Below, one piece after another: positions 17,201 to 24,278 of a stretch of 34,144 bases of DNA. The stretch lies in contig CAMCBT010000018.1 of assembly GCA_945873115.1 (NCBI GenBank), positions 1-34,144 on the forward strand, in the 5' to 3' direction. How positions within the stretch are numbered: the stretch's first letter is position 1; every line of letters starts with the position of its first letter. This DNA comes from an uncultured Mitsuokella sp. GTDB taxonomy: Bacteria > Bacillota > Negativicutes > Selenomonadales > Selenomonadaceae. The notes beneath the pieces are model-generated. The model did not search any database. It was not told the origin of the DNA and saw only the letters and a program-made list of their open reading frames with translations. Position numbers and translations under genes: made by a program.

Positions 17201-17907
17201 ACATCCGTCTGGTCGCCCCAGATCTGGGGGCTGGCCGGCGGCAAATCCGCGTACCAGTCGTAAAAGGAAAGGCCCACGCCCCCCATGAGATTCATGAAGC
17301 GGATGCCCGCCGCATAGGACAGCATGGACATGGCGGGGATGACGGAAAAGCCGAAGTTCCGGTCCGGGCCGTACTTCTGCACCGTATAGAGGGTGGAGGC
17401 GGCGATGAGCTCCGTCACCTCGTCCCAGGTAGCCCGGACGAAGCCGCCCATGCCCCGGGCCTCCTTGTAGAGCTTCTTCTTCGCGGGGTCATCGGCGATG
17501 CTCTGCCAGGCCTCCATGGCGGTCTTATGGCTCTTCCGGGCCTCGCGCCAGAGCTTTGCCAGCTCGCCACGCATGTAGGGATGCTTGATGCGGTGGGGGC
17601 TGTAGAGGTACCATGAGAAGGTGGAGCCGCGGGGGCAGCCGCGAGGCTCGAAGTCCGGCATGTTGGGATCCGTCTCAGGGTAGTCGCTTGCCTGGTTCTC
17701 CCAGGTGACGAGGCCATTCTTCACATAGATGTTCCAGCAGCAGGAGCCGGTGCAGTTGACCCCGTGGGTGGAGTGGACCGTCTTGTCAAAGGACCAGCGA
17801 TCCCGATACATGTTCTCCCAGTCCCGTCCCCCATGACTCAGCTGCTGATGACCGTCCTTGGCCCGCCGGTCGGGCACAAGGTATTTGAATTTCGAAAAAA
17901 ACGCCAC
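14224..17907 (-). CDS. narG: Respiratory nitrate reductase alpha subunit (molybdopterin)
   Basis: 1227 residues from GTG 17907. NarG reduces nitrate to nitrite at a Mo-bis(MGD) centre on the cytoplasmic side of the membrane. The N-terminal FS0 [4Fe-4S] site is HGVNCTGSC (His48, Cys52, Cys56), typical of NarG where His replaces the first Cys. DWENMYRDRWSFDK, GCPRGSTFSWYLYSP and the molybdopterin-binding blocks (for example VTWGSNVPQTRTPDAHF, GGGINHWYHADM) are present. The N-terminus lacks a twin-arginine signal, as in cytoplasmic NarG. AGGGGA lies 7 nt before GTG 17907; a TTG one codon earlier is possible. The open frame extends to 18009 but without homology. It is the first gene of the nar operon. 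Confidence 0.96.
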   Translation of the reverse strand: MAFFSKFKYLVPDRRAKDGHQQLSHGGRDWENMYRDRWSFDKTVHSTHGVNCTGSCCWNIYVKNGLVTWENQASDYPETDPNMPDFEPRGCPRGSTFSWYLYSPHRIKHPYMRGELAKLWREARKSHKTAMEAWQSIADDPAKKKLYKEARGMGGFVRATWDEVTELIAASTLYTVQKYGPDRNFGFSVIPAMSMLSYAAGIRFMNLMGGVGLSFYDWYADLPPASPQIWGDQTDVPESSDWYNAGYIVTWGSNVPQTRTPDAHFLIEARYRGTKVVSVAPDYAESTTVADAWISLKTGSDSAYAMALGHVILKEYYLEKRTPFFEDYVRRFTDFPFLVLVEKDKDTYKLGRFLNKKDMGVDEKHADFKYYVIDEKTGKLVVPNGTMGDRWDRQEKWNLRSEDSDTGEAIEPKLSICEERDDVVTVELPYFGNDHEGKLTRALPVKKIKTAAGEKYVTTVFDMTLANYGIDRGLGGEAAASYEDDVPYTPAWQEKFTGVAPDLAIHMAREMADNAIKTKGKTMVIMGGGINHWYHADMVYRTILNLLIFMGCEGRNGGGWAHYVGQEKLRPSEGWQRIMSGTDWQAAPKLQNSTSFYYFATDQWRSDEIDTRTVASPTEEPRYRHPGDYNVLAARLGWLPSYPNFNKSGQTLFDEAKAAGDDSLEGIRAHVARSLKEKQLEFSVEDPDNPVNFPRNLFLWRVNLITSSSKGQEYFLKYLLGTESTLFNEEEREEHPEEIKWRDKAETEKPGGAAEGKVDLVIDIDFRMAGTALYSDIVLPTATWYEKHDLSSTDMHPFVHPFQPAVDPLWEAKSDWDIFRSLAKAVSTVAKEANMLPYQDVFAVPIGHDSEGETAQPEGRVVDWSRGECEPIPGKTMPQILHIERDYTKLYDKWIALGPNVEKGMGTRGAGWKSDDIYEELKDRIGIIEDKSLLSYGMPSIYEAKNACDAVLSLSTTTNGKAAVRAWKAMEAKTGLEGLTELAKGRENEHFTFEDIAIQPRETITSPSGTGSNKDRRYTPFTTSIEQGMPFRTVTGRQSFYLDHEMMREWGESMALYRPILEFRPIKNLLGGTKEITLKYLTPHNKWSIHSMYFDAQQMLTLFRGGQTVWFNEKDAAEIGVKDNDWVELYNRNGVVASRAVTSPRLPRGVVYMYHAQDRHINVPGSSITKTRAGTHNTPTHILMKPTHMIGGYGQLSYGFNYYGPTGNQRDTYVVARKMEEVDWLED

Positions 17908-17958
17908 CAAGCATTCCCCTTTCCTTAAAAAGGCGATAATACACAATTCAACCTCTTT

Positions 17959-17967
17959 AGTATACCA
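17959..17967 (-). promoter_or_regulatory. Candidate nar operon promoter (extended -10, poor -35)
   Basis: On the minus strand TGGTATACT gives an extended -10 about 45 nt upstream of the narG start. The expected -35 position (17987-17982) reads GTATTT, a poor match, which suits an activator-dependent promoter. Confidence 0.5.
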
Positions 17968-17995
17968 CAAGAAACCGGAGGAAATACGTTGCAAA

Positions 17996-18010
17996 TGTGA
18001 CGGGGGCACA
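17996..18010. promoter_or_regulatory. TGTG-N7-CACA inverted repeat upstream of nar promoter (possible CRP/FNR-family site)
   Basis: TGTG (17996-17999) and CACA (18007-18010) are separated by ACGGGGG. The dyad is centred roughly 51 bp upstream of the predicted nar start. CRP/FNR-family sites normally have an 8-nt spacer, so this is one base short and remains tentative. Confidence 0.25.
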
Positions 18011-18046
18011 AAAAAGAAGCTGTGATGAAGAACGCATCACAGCTTC
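18010..18046 (-). terminator. Rho-independent terminator of cheV
   Basis: GAAGCTGTGATG (18016-18027) and CATCACAGCTTC (18035-18046) form a 12-bp perfect stem with a 7-nt loop. On the minus strand a six-base U-run (18015-18010) follows. It insulates cheV from the nar operon. Confidence 0.92.
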
Positions 18047-18059
18047 CACTTGTTTTTTA

Positions 18060-19052
18060 TCAGTCCTCGTAGGGCAGGCCCTGGTCCTCGGCCAGCTTAT
18101 GGTCGCGGATCGGGGTATTGAATACGAGATGGTCAAGAAGCTCGATGAGCTGGTTGATCTCCGGCTTTGCAATCTGACCGGAGGCGCCCAGCTCCTTGCC
18201 CTTGCGGCGCATCTCCTCGTTGATGAGGGAGGAGAAGAGCACGAGGGGGACGGTGCCAAGACGCTCGTCCTCGCGGACAAGCTTCAGCAGGCGATGGCCG
18301 TCCATCTTCGGCATCTCCACGTCGGAGACGATGATGGCCACCTGATCGGAGATGGGGCCCTCCTTCTTCGACAGGGTCTGGAGATAGTCCCAGGCATCCT
18401 GGCCATTGCCGAAGTCCCGGACGAACTTGTAGCCCGAGTCGTGGAGCGTCTGCACGAGGAGATCCCGGAGAAGCGGGGAATCCTCGGCCACCACCACGTG
18501 GGCCTTGCCGCGCTTGTCCTTGATGTCCTCGGAGGCTTCTTCGACCGTCGTGAGCTTCTGGTTGATTTCCGGATTGATCTCCGCGATGATGGTCTCAAAG
18601 TCCAGCAGCAGGACGATGCGGTCCTTCATCTTGATGATGCCCACCACGCGGGTCTGCTCGCCCACCTCCGGTGCCGGCTCCATTTCCTTCCAGGAAATGC
18701 GGTGGATGCGGGACACATTATCCACCAAAAAGCCGATGTTGTAGTTGTTGATTTCCGTGACGATGATGTTGCGCGGCTCCGTCTGGGTCTGCACACCAAG
18801 ACAGCGCGGGAGATTGACGAGCGGAATCGCCTTGCCGCGAAGCGTGAAAAGACCGTCGATGTAGGGATGTGCCTGGGGCATCTCCGTCACCGAAACGCGG
18901 GTGATGACCTCGCGCACCTTCGCCACATTGATGCCATAGTTGACACCACCAATGCTGAATTCGACAATCTCAAACTCATTCGTGCCTGTTTCCAGGAGAA
19001 TGCCCTTCTGATCGCCCTTTGTCTCTGGCTCTTTGCCTTTGGTATCTGCCAT
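18060..19052 (-). CDS. cheV: Chemotaxis coupling protein CheV (CheW domain plus receiver)
   Basis: 330 residues from ATG 19052, which has GGGGG eight bases ahead; an ATG five codons upstream (19067) lacks a ribosome-binding site. The N-terminal CheW domain (about 25-165) contains EFSIGGVNYGINVAKVREVI and LFTLRGKAIPLVNLP. The C-terminal receiver (about 185-315) has the acidic pair Glu190/Asp191 and the phosphoacceptor Asp244 in IVSDVEMPKMDGH. CheV couples chemoreceptors to CheA and tunes sensitivity by phosphorylation. It is monocistronic with its own terminator; no other chemotaxis genes are in the window. Its presence implies a motile organism. Confidence 0.94.
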   Translation of the reverse strand: MADTKGKEPETKGDQKGILLETGTNEFEIVEFSIGGVNYGINVAKVREVITRVSVTEMPQAHPYIDGLFTLRGKAIPLVNLPRCLGVQTQTEPRNIIVTEINNYNIGFLVDNVSRIHRISWKEMEPAPEVGEQTRVVGIIKMKDRIVLLLDFETIIAEINPEINQKLTTVEEASEDIKDKRGKAHVVVAEDSPLLRDLLVQTLHDSGYKFVRDFGNGQDAWDYLQTLSKKEGPISDQVAIIVSDVEMPKMDGHRLLKLVREDERLGTVPLVLFSSLINEEMRRKGKELGASGQIAKPEINQLIELLDHLVFNTPIRDHKLAEDQGLPYED

Positions 19053-19162
19053 TCTATTCGCCCCCATGGTCCAGGGAAGCCGCCCAGAGGACAGCCTCCA
19101 ACAACAATCCTAAAAGAATCTAGTACAATAACTCTCTTATGGTGGTATATTCTACTTTATTG

Positions 19163-19192
19163 AAAAAATTCCTTCTAATCCTATGGGAATTT
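19163..19192 (-). terminator. Probable terminator after cvfB
   Basis: AAATTCC (19166-19172) pairs with GGAATTT (19186-19192). On the minus strand the stem is followed by a run of U residues. The stem is short and starts next to the cvfB stop at 19194. Confidence 0.5.
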
Positions 19193-19193
19193 C

Positions 19194-20117
19194 TCACGGG
19201 TTTTCTGTTTTGTCCTCGTCCGGGCCTGCGGCTTCGCCATTCTTCGCATAGGTCCAGCCCTCCCGCTGCTCGATGAGGCCCTCCTTCAGCAGGTGCCCCA
19301 GGGCTCGCTTGAAGGCGGCCTTGGAGATGTGGAATTTCCCCTGTATGACCTCCGGGGAGGAGGCGTCGCTGTAGGGCATCTTGCCCTCCCGCTCCGAGAG
19401 GAAGGAGAGGATGCGCTCCGCATCCGTCACCAGTGCCTTTTCCTTCGACTCCAAGAGGGAGGCATTGAGGCGGCCATCGGGCCGCACATAGGTCACTCGC
19501 GCCGTCACCACCTCCCCCACCCGGGGACGCTCCCGCATCTCCTTATTGGCGATAAAGACGATGTAGCGCTCCTCGGAGAAGAGAAAGGCGCCGGCCTCCG
19601 TGTAGTTGTAGATGGCACCCGTCACCCGGTCTCCCACATGGACCCCCTTTGCGGGGCGCGAGGCCCTGCGGAGCTCATCCTCCACCTCCATGGTGACAGC
19701 CAGGCGGCCGGACTTGTCCGTGTAGAGCTTCGCCCAGACGGTCTCACCGATCTGGGGACGGCCCCGCATGCCGGCGTAGGGCAGGAAGATGCCCCGCTCC
19801 GCCCCCACGTCGAGGAAGGCCCCGTCTCGGCTCACATTGATGACCCGGAGACGTGCTATCTGCCCCTCCTTCATCTTCGGGGTGCGCATGCTGGCGGTGA
19901 GGCGGCGCTTCGGATCGAGATAGAGGAAGACCTCCACCTCCTCGCCGATGTGGACGGGCCGGGTCTGCTGCGTCCTGTGGAGGAGGATGTCGTCACTGGT
20001 ATTTCCCGTCTCGGCATCGAGGAAGGCACCCATATCCGACTCCCGGACGACCTTGAGGGTCGCCACGCTGGAGGGACCGTATTTTTTGGGGCGGCGCAGC
20101 TCGCGCTCCCGCTCCAT
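19194..20117 (-). CDS. cvfB: S1-like RNA-binding protein, CvfB family
   Basis: 307 residues from ATG 20117, one base after the rsfS stop. Three S1/OB-like repeats are visible: about 14-75 (VATLKVVRESDMGAFLDAE), 80-145 (ARLRVINVSRDGAFLDVGAERGIFLP) and 160-225 (VTGAIYNYTEAGAFLFSEE). They are followed by a winged-helix C-terminus with GKFHISKAAFKRALGHLLKEGLIEQ. CvfB proteins bind RNA and affect virulence-gene expression in staphylococci; their precise role is not settled. Upstream in-frame codons to 20216 lie within rsfS and are not family-like. It is the final gene of the long housekeeping operon. Confidence 0.87.
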   Translation of the reverse strand: MERERELRRPKKYGPSSVATLKVVRESDMGAFLDAETGNTSDDILLHRTQQTRPVHIGEEVEVFLYLDPKRRLTASMRTPKMKEGQIARLRVINVSRDGAFLDVGAERGIFLPYAGMRGRPQIGETVWAKLYTDKSGRLAVTMEVEDELRRASRPAKGVHVGDRVTGAIYNYTEAGAFLFSEERYIVFIANKEMRERPRVGEVVTARVTYVRPDGRLNASLLESKEKALVTDAERILSFLSEREGKMPYSDASSPEVIQGKFHISKAAFKRALGHLLKEGLIEQREGWTYAKNGEAAGPDEDKTENP

Positions 20118-20118
20118 C

Positions 20119-20466
20119 TCAGTGCTCCTCGAAGGGGGTGAGCTTCGCATCGCCCCAGAGGCGCTCCAGGGCGTAGTACCCCCGCTGATCCGTCCGGAAG
20201 ACATGGGCGATGGCATCGCCGTAGTCGAGGAGCACCCACTCCCCCTCCCGGTAGCCTTCCTTCCGCTGGAAGGGGACGCCCGCCTTCGCGAGCTCCTCCT
20301 CGATGCTGTCGGCGATGGCCCGCACCTGGGTCGCCGTGTTGGCAGAGGAGATGACGAAATAGTCCGTCGAGTCCATGACGCCCCGCATGTCCATCGTCAC
20401 GATGTCCGAGGCCTTTTTTTCTGCTGCTGCCCGTGCGATGGCAAGGGCCAATTCCTGTCCTGTCAT
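20119..20466 (-). CDS. rsfS: Ribosome silencing factor RsfS
   Basis: 115 residues, standard for RsfS (DUF143). It binds ribosomal protein uL14 and blocks joining of the 30S and 50S subunits under starvation. The family core is visible as ADIVTMDMRGVMDSTDYFVISSA in part (residues about 18-41), then GVPFQRKEGYREGEWVLLDYGDAIAHVF and the C-terminal RGYYALERLWGDA. A GGAGG lies upstream of ATG 20466. It follows the LCP gene by 36 nt; the order nadD-yqeK-(LCP)-rsfS is common in Firmicutes. Confidence 0.94.
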   Translation of the reverse strand: MTGQELALAIARAAAEKKASDIVTMDMRGVMDSTDYFVISSANTATQVRAIADSIEEELAKAGVPFQRKEGYREGEWVLLDYGDAIAHVFRTDQRGYYALERLWGDAKLTPFEEH

Positions 20467-20502
20467 AGTTTCCTCCTGATTTTATCCGAGAGCATTTCGC
20501 CC

Positions 20503-21561
20503 TTATTCTTCCGTAGACTCCGCCTCGCTGCGGGAGGCAGGGGAGAAGAGCTCTCCCATCTTTTCCTCAATCTCGCCTTCATTCGGCAGCCACTCGCCGC
20601 CACTTCCTACGTTTCCCGGGAGCATGAGGCTCGTGGGCTGTTCGCTGGAGAGGGACCGCACCACATTCGCCAGGTGTGCCGAGTCGAATATCTCCGCGCT
20701 GGTGTCCACTTCCTTCTTGAAGATTTCCGCAATGGCAGGAAGCCGCGGTATGGTATCCACCTGGAGAAGCTCCTCATAGAGGGCCTTGGCGAACTTCTGT
20801 TGCCGCTGGATGCGGCCCGCCTCCCCCAGCTCCGGGCTCACGTAGCGGATGTACTCCTCCGCCTGGACGCCGGTGAGGTGCTGGTAGCCCTTCTTCAGAT
20901 GAATGGAGGTGCCCCCCGCCGGGTCGTCGTAGTTCATGTCGCTTTCGACATAGACGTCGATGCCCCCCAGGGCATCGATGAGGTCCACCATGGCCTTCAT
21001 GTCGAGAGTGATGTACTGGTGGATGGAGACTCCCAAAAGCTGGCTCACCGCCCGCACCATGGCAGGGGCCTCGCCGCTGGCGTAGAGATTTCCGAGGCGG
21101 CCTGCGCCTCCCTCCGGATAGCTCACCCAGGTGTCCCGGGGGATGGTCACGATGCGTACCTTCCCCGTCTCATTTTCCGTGCTCAGGAGGAAGATGGTAT
21201 CCGCATGCTTTTCCCCGGGTGTCCGGGCGTCCGCCCCATCGTCGAGGCCCAGCACCAGCACATTCGTATAGCCATCGAAGCGAGGGTCGATTTTCCCCCG
21301 CCGAGCCTCCTGGCGAAGCTCGTAGCCGGAGCGGGCCGACTGGTATTCATGGTAGAGCCCTAGGGTCCAGTTCACCAGGGTGTAGCCGATGAAGAGGACA
21401 AAGGTCAGAAAGACGAGAGAGAGGATGAGGAGAAAGAAGCAGCCGAAGAGGCGACGTCTCCTACGCCTTGCGATTTCCCGCCGCTTCCGCCGGATGACCT
21501 CCCGGGTGAGGGGTGCTTCGTTCTCCAGCCGCTCCAGGGCTTCCCGGTCACGGGCATCCAT
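20503..21561 (-). CDS. LytR-CpsA-Psr (LCP) family protein
   Basis: 352 residues. A short basic cytoplasmic N-terminus (RRRRRR near 33-38) precedes one transmembrane helix (about 39-62), and the LCP catalytic domain is outside the membrane. Family motifs: TNVLVLGLDDGADARTPG, HADTIFLLSTENETGKVRIVTIPRDTWV, LDMKAMVDLIDALGGIDVYVE, and AEEYIRYVSPELGEAGRIQRQQKF. LCP proteins transfer lipid-linked glycopolymers to peptidoglycan. In an outer-membrane Firmicute the polymer is not obvious. Its start lies 14 nt inside yqeK, and it is part of the housekeeping operon. The C-terminal SPASRSEAESTEE tail is low-complexity. Confidence 0.92.
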   Translation of the reverse strand: MDARDREALERLENEAPLTREVIRRKRREIARRRRRRLFGCFFLLILSLVFLTFVLFIGYTLVNWTLGLYHEYQSARSGYELRQEARRGKIDPRFDGYTNVLVLGLDDGADARTPGEKHADTIFLLSTENETGKVRIVTIPRDTWVSYPEGGAGRLGNLYASGEAPAMVRAVSQLLGVSIHQYITLDMKAMVDLIDALGGIDVYVESDMNYDDPAGGTSIHLKKGYQHLTGVQAEEYIRYVSPELGEAGRIQRQQKFAKALYEELLQVDTIPRLPAIAEIFKKEVDTSAEIFDSAHLANVVRSLSSEQPTSLMLPGNVGSGGEWLPNEGEIEEKMGELFSPASRSEAESTEE

Positions 21562-22132
21562 GGGGCTTTCCCTTCAGGAGGATCTCATTGCGGGCAAGAA
21601 TCGTCATGGGATGCAGGAGCCTTCCCCCCTGGGCCACGAAGAGGATGGAGTCTGTGAGACCCTCGAGGATCATCTCATCTAGCGCTGCCTCCCGGAAAAG
21701 CTTCCGGAGCTTTTCTACGCCGGGATAGGCGCGGCCCGGCTCAATCATGTCGGCAAACCAGATGATCTTGTCAAGGGGCGTCATGGCCTCGCCCCCCACC
21801 GTATGGCGGGAAATGGCCTGGAGAATTTCCGGATTCTCCACCTTGTAGAACTCCCTCGCCCGCTCGGCGCCGATATAGGCGTGGAGGAGGAGGGGCATGG
21901 CCCGCTCGATGGGGCCAATGGGAATCCCCCTGCGCTCTGCCTCCGCAAGGAGCTCCCCATTTGGGTACTCCCGACCGCAGTCATGGAGGAGGCCGGCGAG
22001 GCGCGCCTTCTCCTCGTCCACGCCGAAGCGCTTCGCGAGGAGCACGGCCGTGTCCATGACCCCCAGGGAGTGCTTGTAGCGCTTTTCTCCGAGCCTCGAA
22101 GCCAGCTCCCGTTTCATTTCCTCTATTGTCAT
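21548..22132 (-). CDS. yqeK: HD-domain phosphohydrolase YqeK (Ap4A hydrolase)
   Basis: 194 residues. The HD superfamily residues are visible as KHSLGVMDTAVLLAKRFG (metal His), LLHDCGREYP (HD dyad), PLLLHAYIGA and AISRHTVGG. YqeK enzymes cleave diadenosine tetraphosphate symmetrically to ADP. The ATG overlaps the nadD stop (ATGA), and the gene order nadD-yqeK-rsfS is characteristic. It overlaps the LCP gene by 14 nt. Confidence 0.93.
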   Translation of the reverse strand: MTIEEMKRELASRLGEKRYKHSLGVMDTAVLLAKRFGVDEEKARLAGLLHDCGREYPNGELLAEAERRGIPIGPIERAMPLLLHAYIGAERAREFYKVENPEILQAISRHTVGGEAMTPLDKIIWFADMIEPGRAYPGVEKLRKLFREAALDEMILEGLTDSILFVAQGGRLLHPMTILARNEILLKGKPHGCP

Positions 22133-22725
22133 CGATAGAGTCCCTCCTCCCGTATATAGTGCTCCACTGCCCGTGGAACGAGGTAGCGTATGGACCTACT
22201 CTGCCGTACCCTCTCCCGGAGATCCGTGGAAGATATCTCCATGCCCGGCACCGTGAGAAAGTCGATTTTCCCCGCCAGGTCCCCAAAGTCCCTCTGCAGT
22301 GCCGCCAGGTCCCCCGGATCGCCGGGGCGCGTCGTACCGATGAAGTGGCAGAGGGAGAGGAGCTCCTTCGGATGGTACCAGGTATGGAGGTCGTTGATGG
22401 AGTCCATGCCCGTGATAAAGTAGAGCTCTGCATCTCCCTGGGCCGCCAGTTCCCGGATGGTCAAAAGGGAATAGGAGGGGCCCTCTCGCCGCCTCTCCAT
22501 GTCGCTGATGGCGAAGGCCTCATTTCCCGTGATAGCCAGCTCCGTCATGCGGTAGCGATGGCGGTAGGCCGTGATGGGCCGCCCCTGCTTGTGGGGCGGG
22601 TCTGCGGCGGGGATAAAGAGGACCTGCTCCAGGCGGAAAGCCTCCCGGGCCTCCTCCGAGATACGAAGATGGGCGAGATGTGGGGGATCGAAGGTGCCTC
22701 CCATGATGCCGATGCGCTTTGCCAT
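22129..22725 (-). CDS. nadD: Nicotinate-mononucleotide adenylyltransferase
   Basis: 198 residues. NadD adenylates nicotinic acid mononucleotide in NAD synthesis. The nucleotidyltransferase signature GIMGGTFDPPHLAHL is at residues 6-20, with PPHKQG, FITGMDSINDLHTWY and the C-terminal phosphate-binding MEISSTDLRERV. GGGAGGTGG precedes ATG 22725. It lies between the small membrane-protein gene and yqeK in the operon. Confidence 0.96.
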   Translation of the reverse strand: MAKRIGIMGGTFDPPHLAHLRISEEAREAFRLEQVLFIPAADPPHKQGRPITAYRHRYRMTELAITGNEAFAISDMERRREGPSYSLLTIRELAAQGDAELYFITGMDSINDLHTWYHPKELLSLCHFIGTTRPGDPGDLAALQRDFGDLAGKIDFLTVPGMEISSTDLRERVRQSRSIRYLVPRAVEHYIREEGLYR

Positions 22726-22793
22726 ATTCCCACCTCCCCCTAGTAAAGGTCACGCTCCCGGCGAGCACCGCCGGAGCCTCCGCGGGGCTCTCC

Positions 22794-22970
22794 TCACTCC
22801 CGGAAAAGCTGCTCTGCCAGGAAAAATGCCAGGGCGCAGGTGAGAGCGATGAGCCCTGCTGCCCGTGCGTAGTCCCTTATATCATGAGCGCCTTTTTTCG
22901 TATGGGCATAGTCTGTGGCCGCCCGGAGGTAGCCTCGAAGAACCTCGCCCCACGAGGGGCTCTCATTCAC
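22794..22970 (-). CDS. Small hypothetical protein with one C-terminal membrane helix
   Basis: 58 residues if translation starts at GTG 22970, whose GTGAATGA overlaps the proA stop; GAGGG lies 8 nt upstream of that GTG, inside proA. An ATG at 22988 in the same frame has no ribosome-binding site. A charged N-terminal half (SPSWGEVLRGYLRAATDYAH and HDIRDYARA) is followed by a single hydrophobic segment, LIALTCALAFFLAEQLF, at the C-terminus. It looks like a small tail-anchored membrane protein. I do not recognise a family. The tight fit between proA and nadD and plausible coupling argue that it is real. Confidence 0.6.
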   Translation of the reverse strand: MNESPSWGEVLRGYLRAATDYAHTKKGAHDIRDYARAAGLIALTCALAFFLAEQLFRE

Positions 22971-24219
22971 GAATCTGTCCCTCGCCATAGACGAGATACT
23001 TCGTGGTGGTGAGGGCCGTGAGGCCCATGGGCCCCCGGGCGTGCATCTTCTGGGTGCTGATGCCGATCTCTGCCCCGAAGCCGAACTCCTCTCCGTCCGT
23101 GAAGCGGGTGGAGGCATTCACATAGACGGCCGCTGCGTCTACCTCCCGCTGGAAGCGGTGGGCGGAGGCGATGTCCCGAGTGATGATGGCCTCCGAGTGG
23201 CCCGTGCCGTAGCGGTTGATATGGTCGATGGCCGCCGTAAGGTCCTCCACTACGCCCACGGAGAGGATGAGGTCGCCGTACTCCGTGCTCCAGTCCTCCT
23301 CCGTTGCTTCCTCCATGGCGGGGCAGATTTCCCGAGCCCGGCCGTCGCCCCGAAGAATCACCTTGGCCTTTTTCATGGCCTCTGCCATTTTCGGAAGGAA
23401 CTCCTCTGCCACAGACCTGTGGACGAGGAGCGTCTCCATGGCGTTACAGACGGAGCAGCGGCTGGCCTTGGCATTGACGGCCACGGAGACGGCCATATCG
23501 AGGTCGGCGGACTCGTCCACATACGTATGGCAGACTCCCGTCCCCGTCTCGATGACGGGCACGGAGCTCGTCTCCACCACATGCTTGATGAGGCCTGCGC
23601 CGCCCCGAGGGATGACAAGGTCAATGGCCCCATGCATCTTCAGCAGCGCATCCACCGCCTCCCGCGCCGGCGTCTCGATGAGCTGGATGGCCCCCTCCGG
23701 GAGACCCGCCTCCTGCGCCGCCTGCGAAAGGAGTCCCGCCACCACGATATTCGTCCGCAGGGCCTCGGAGCCGCCCCGGAGGATGACGGCGTTGCCCGAC
23801 TTCAGACAGAGCCCTGCCGCGTCGCTCGTCACATTGGGCCGGGCCTCGTAGATGATGGCGATGACGCCGATGGGCACCCGGATGCGGCGGATTTCGAGGC
23901 CATTGGGCCGCACCGTGGAGAAATCCCCCCGATAGACCGGATCCGGCAAAATCGCGATTTTCCGCAGGCCCTCCGCCATGGCGTGGATGCGGCCCTCGTC
24001 CAGCAGGAGCCGGTCGAGGTACGACCGCTTCACATTGGCCTGCCGCGCCTCGCTGAGATCCTCTGCATTTGCCCGGAGAATCGCCTCGCTGCGCTTTTCC
24101 AGAGCATCCGCCATATGGCGAAGTGCCGCGTTCTTCTTCCCCGTGGGCACCTGGGCCAGCGCACGGCTGGCGATTCGTGCTGTCTCTGCCTTTTTCGAAA
24201 GCTCCTCTTCAAAGTCCAT
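22963..24219 (-). CDS. proA: Gamma-glutamyl phosphate reductase
   Basis: 418 residues from ATG 24219, the standard ProA length; the frame is open to 24270, but the added residues are not family-like. The enzyme reduces gamma-glutamyl phosphate to glutamate semialdehyde with NADPH in proline synthesis. Aldehyde-dehydrogenase-fold motifs: VPIGVIAIIYEARPNVTSDA, LKSGNAVILRGGSEA, IPRGGAGLI, and the active-site Cys region ASRCSVCNAMETLLVH. It lies 59 nt after proB, with a hairpin in that gap. Confidence 0.95.
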   Translation of the reverse strand: MDFEEELSKKAETARIASRALAQVPTGKKNAALRHMADALEKRSEAILRANAEDLSEARQANVKRSYLDRLLLDEGRIHAMAEGLRKIAILPDPVYRGDFSTVRPNGLEIRRIRVPIGVIAIIYEARPNVTSDAAGLCLKSGNAVILRGGSEALRTNIVVAGLLSQAAQEAGLPEGAIQLIETPAREAVDALLKMHGAIDLVIPRGGAGLIKHVVETSSVPVIETGTGVCHTYVDESADLDMAVSVAVNAKASRCSVCNAMETLLVHRSVAEEFLPKMAEAMKKAKVILRGDGRAREICPAMEEATEEDWSTEYGDLILSVGVVEDLTAAIDHINRYGTGHSEAIITRDIASAHRFQREVDAAAVYVNASTRFTDGEEFGFGAEIGISTQKMHARGPMGLTALTTTKYLVYGEGQIRE

Positions 24220-24235
24220 ACATCTCACCCAATCC

Positions 24236-24265
24236 TTCCGAGGAGAGGCGGGCCGCCCCTCGGAA
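24236..24265 (-). repeat. Hairpin in the proB-proA gap
   Basis: TTCCGAGG (24236-24243) pairs with CCTCGGAA (24258-24265), and the inner GGCGG/CCGCC can extend the stem. No U-run follows. On the mRNA its 3' arm reaches into the purine-rich region before proA, so it might tune proA translation. Confidence 0.4.
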
Positions 24266-24278
24266 AACAACGTCTTTA

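Noticed and set aside
16303..17616. 437-codon plus-strand open frame opposite narG
   Set aside because: Antisense shadow of narG with no domain features or ribosome-binding site.
18016..18046. TGTGATG...CATCACA as a CRP-type operator
   Set aside because: It is the stem of a perfect 12-bp intrinsic terminator with a U-run after cheV, which explains the symmetry.
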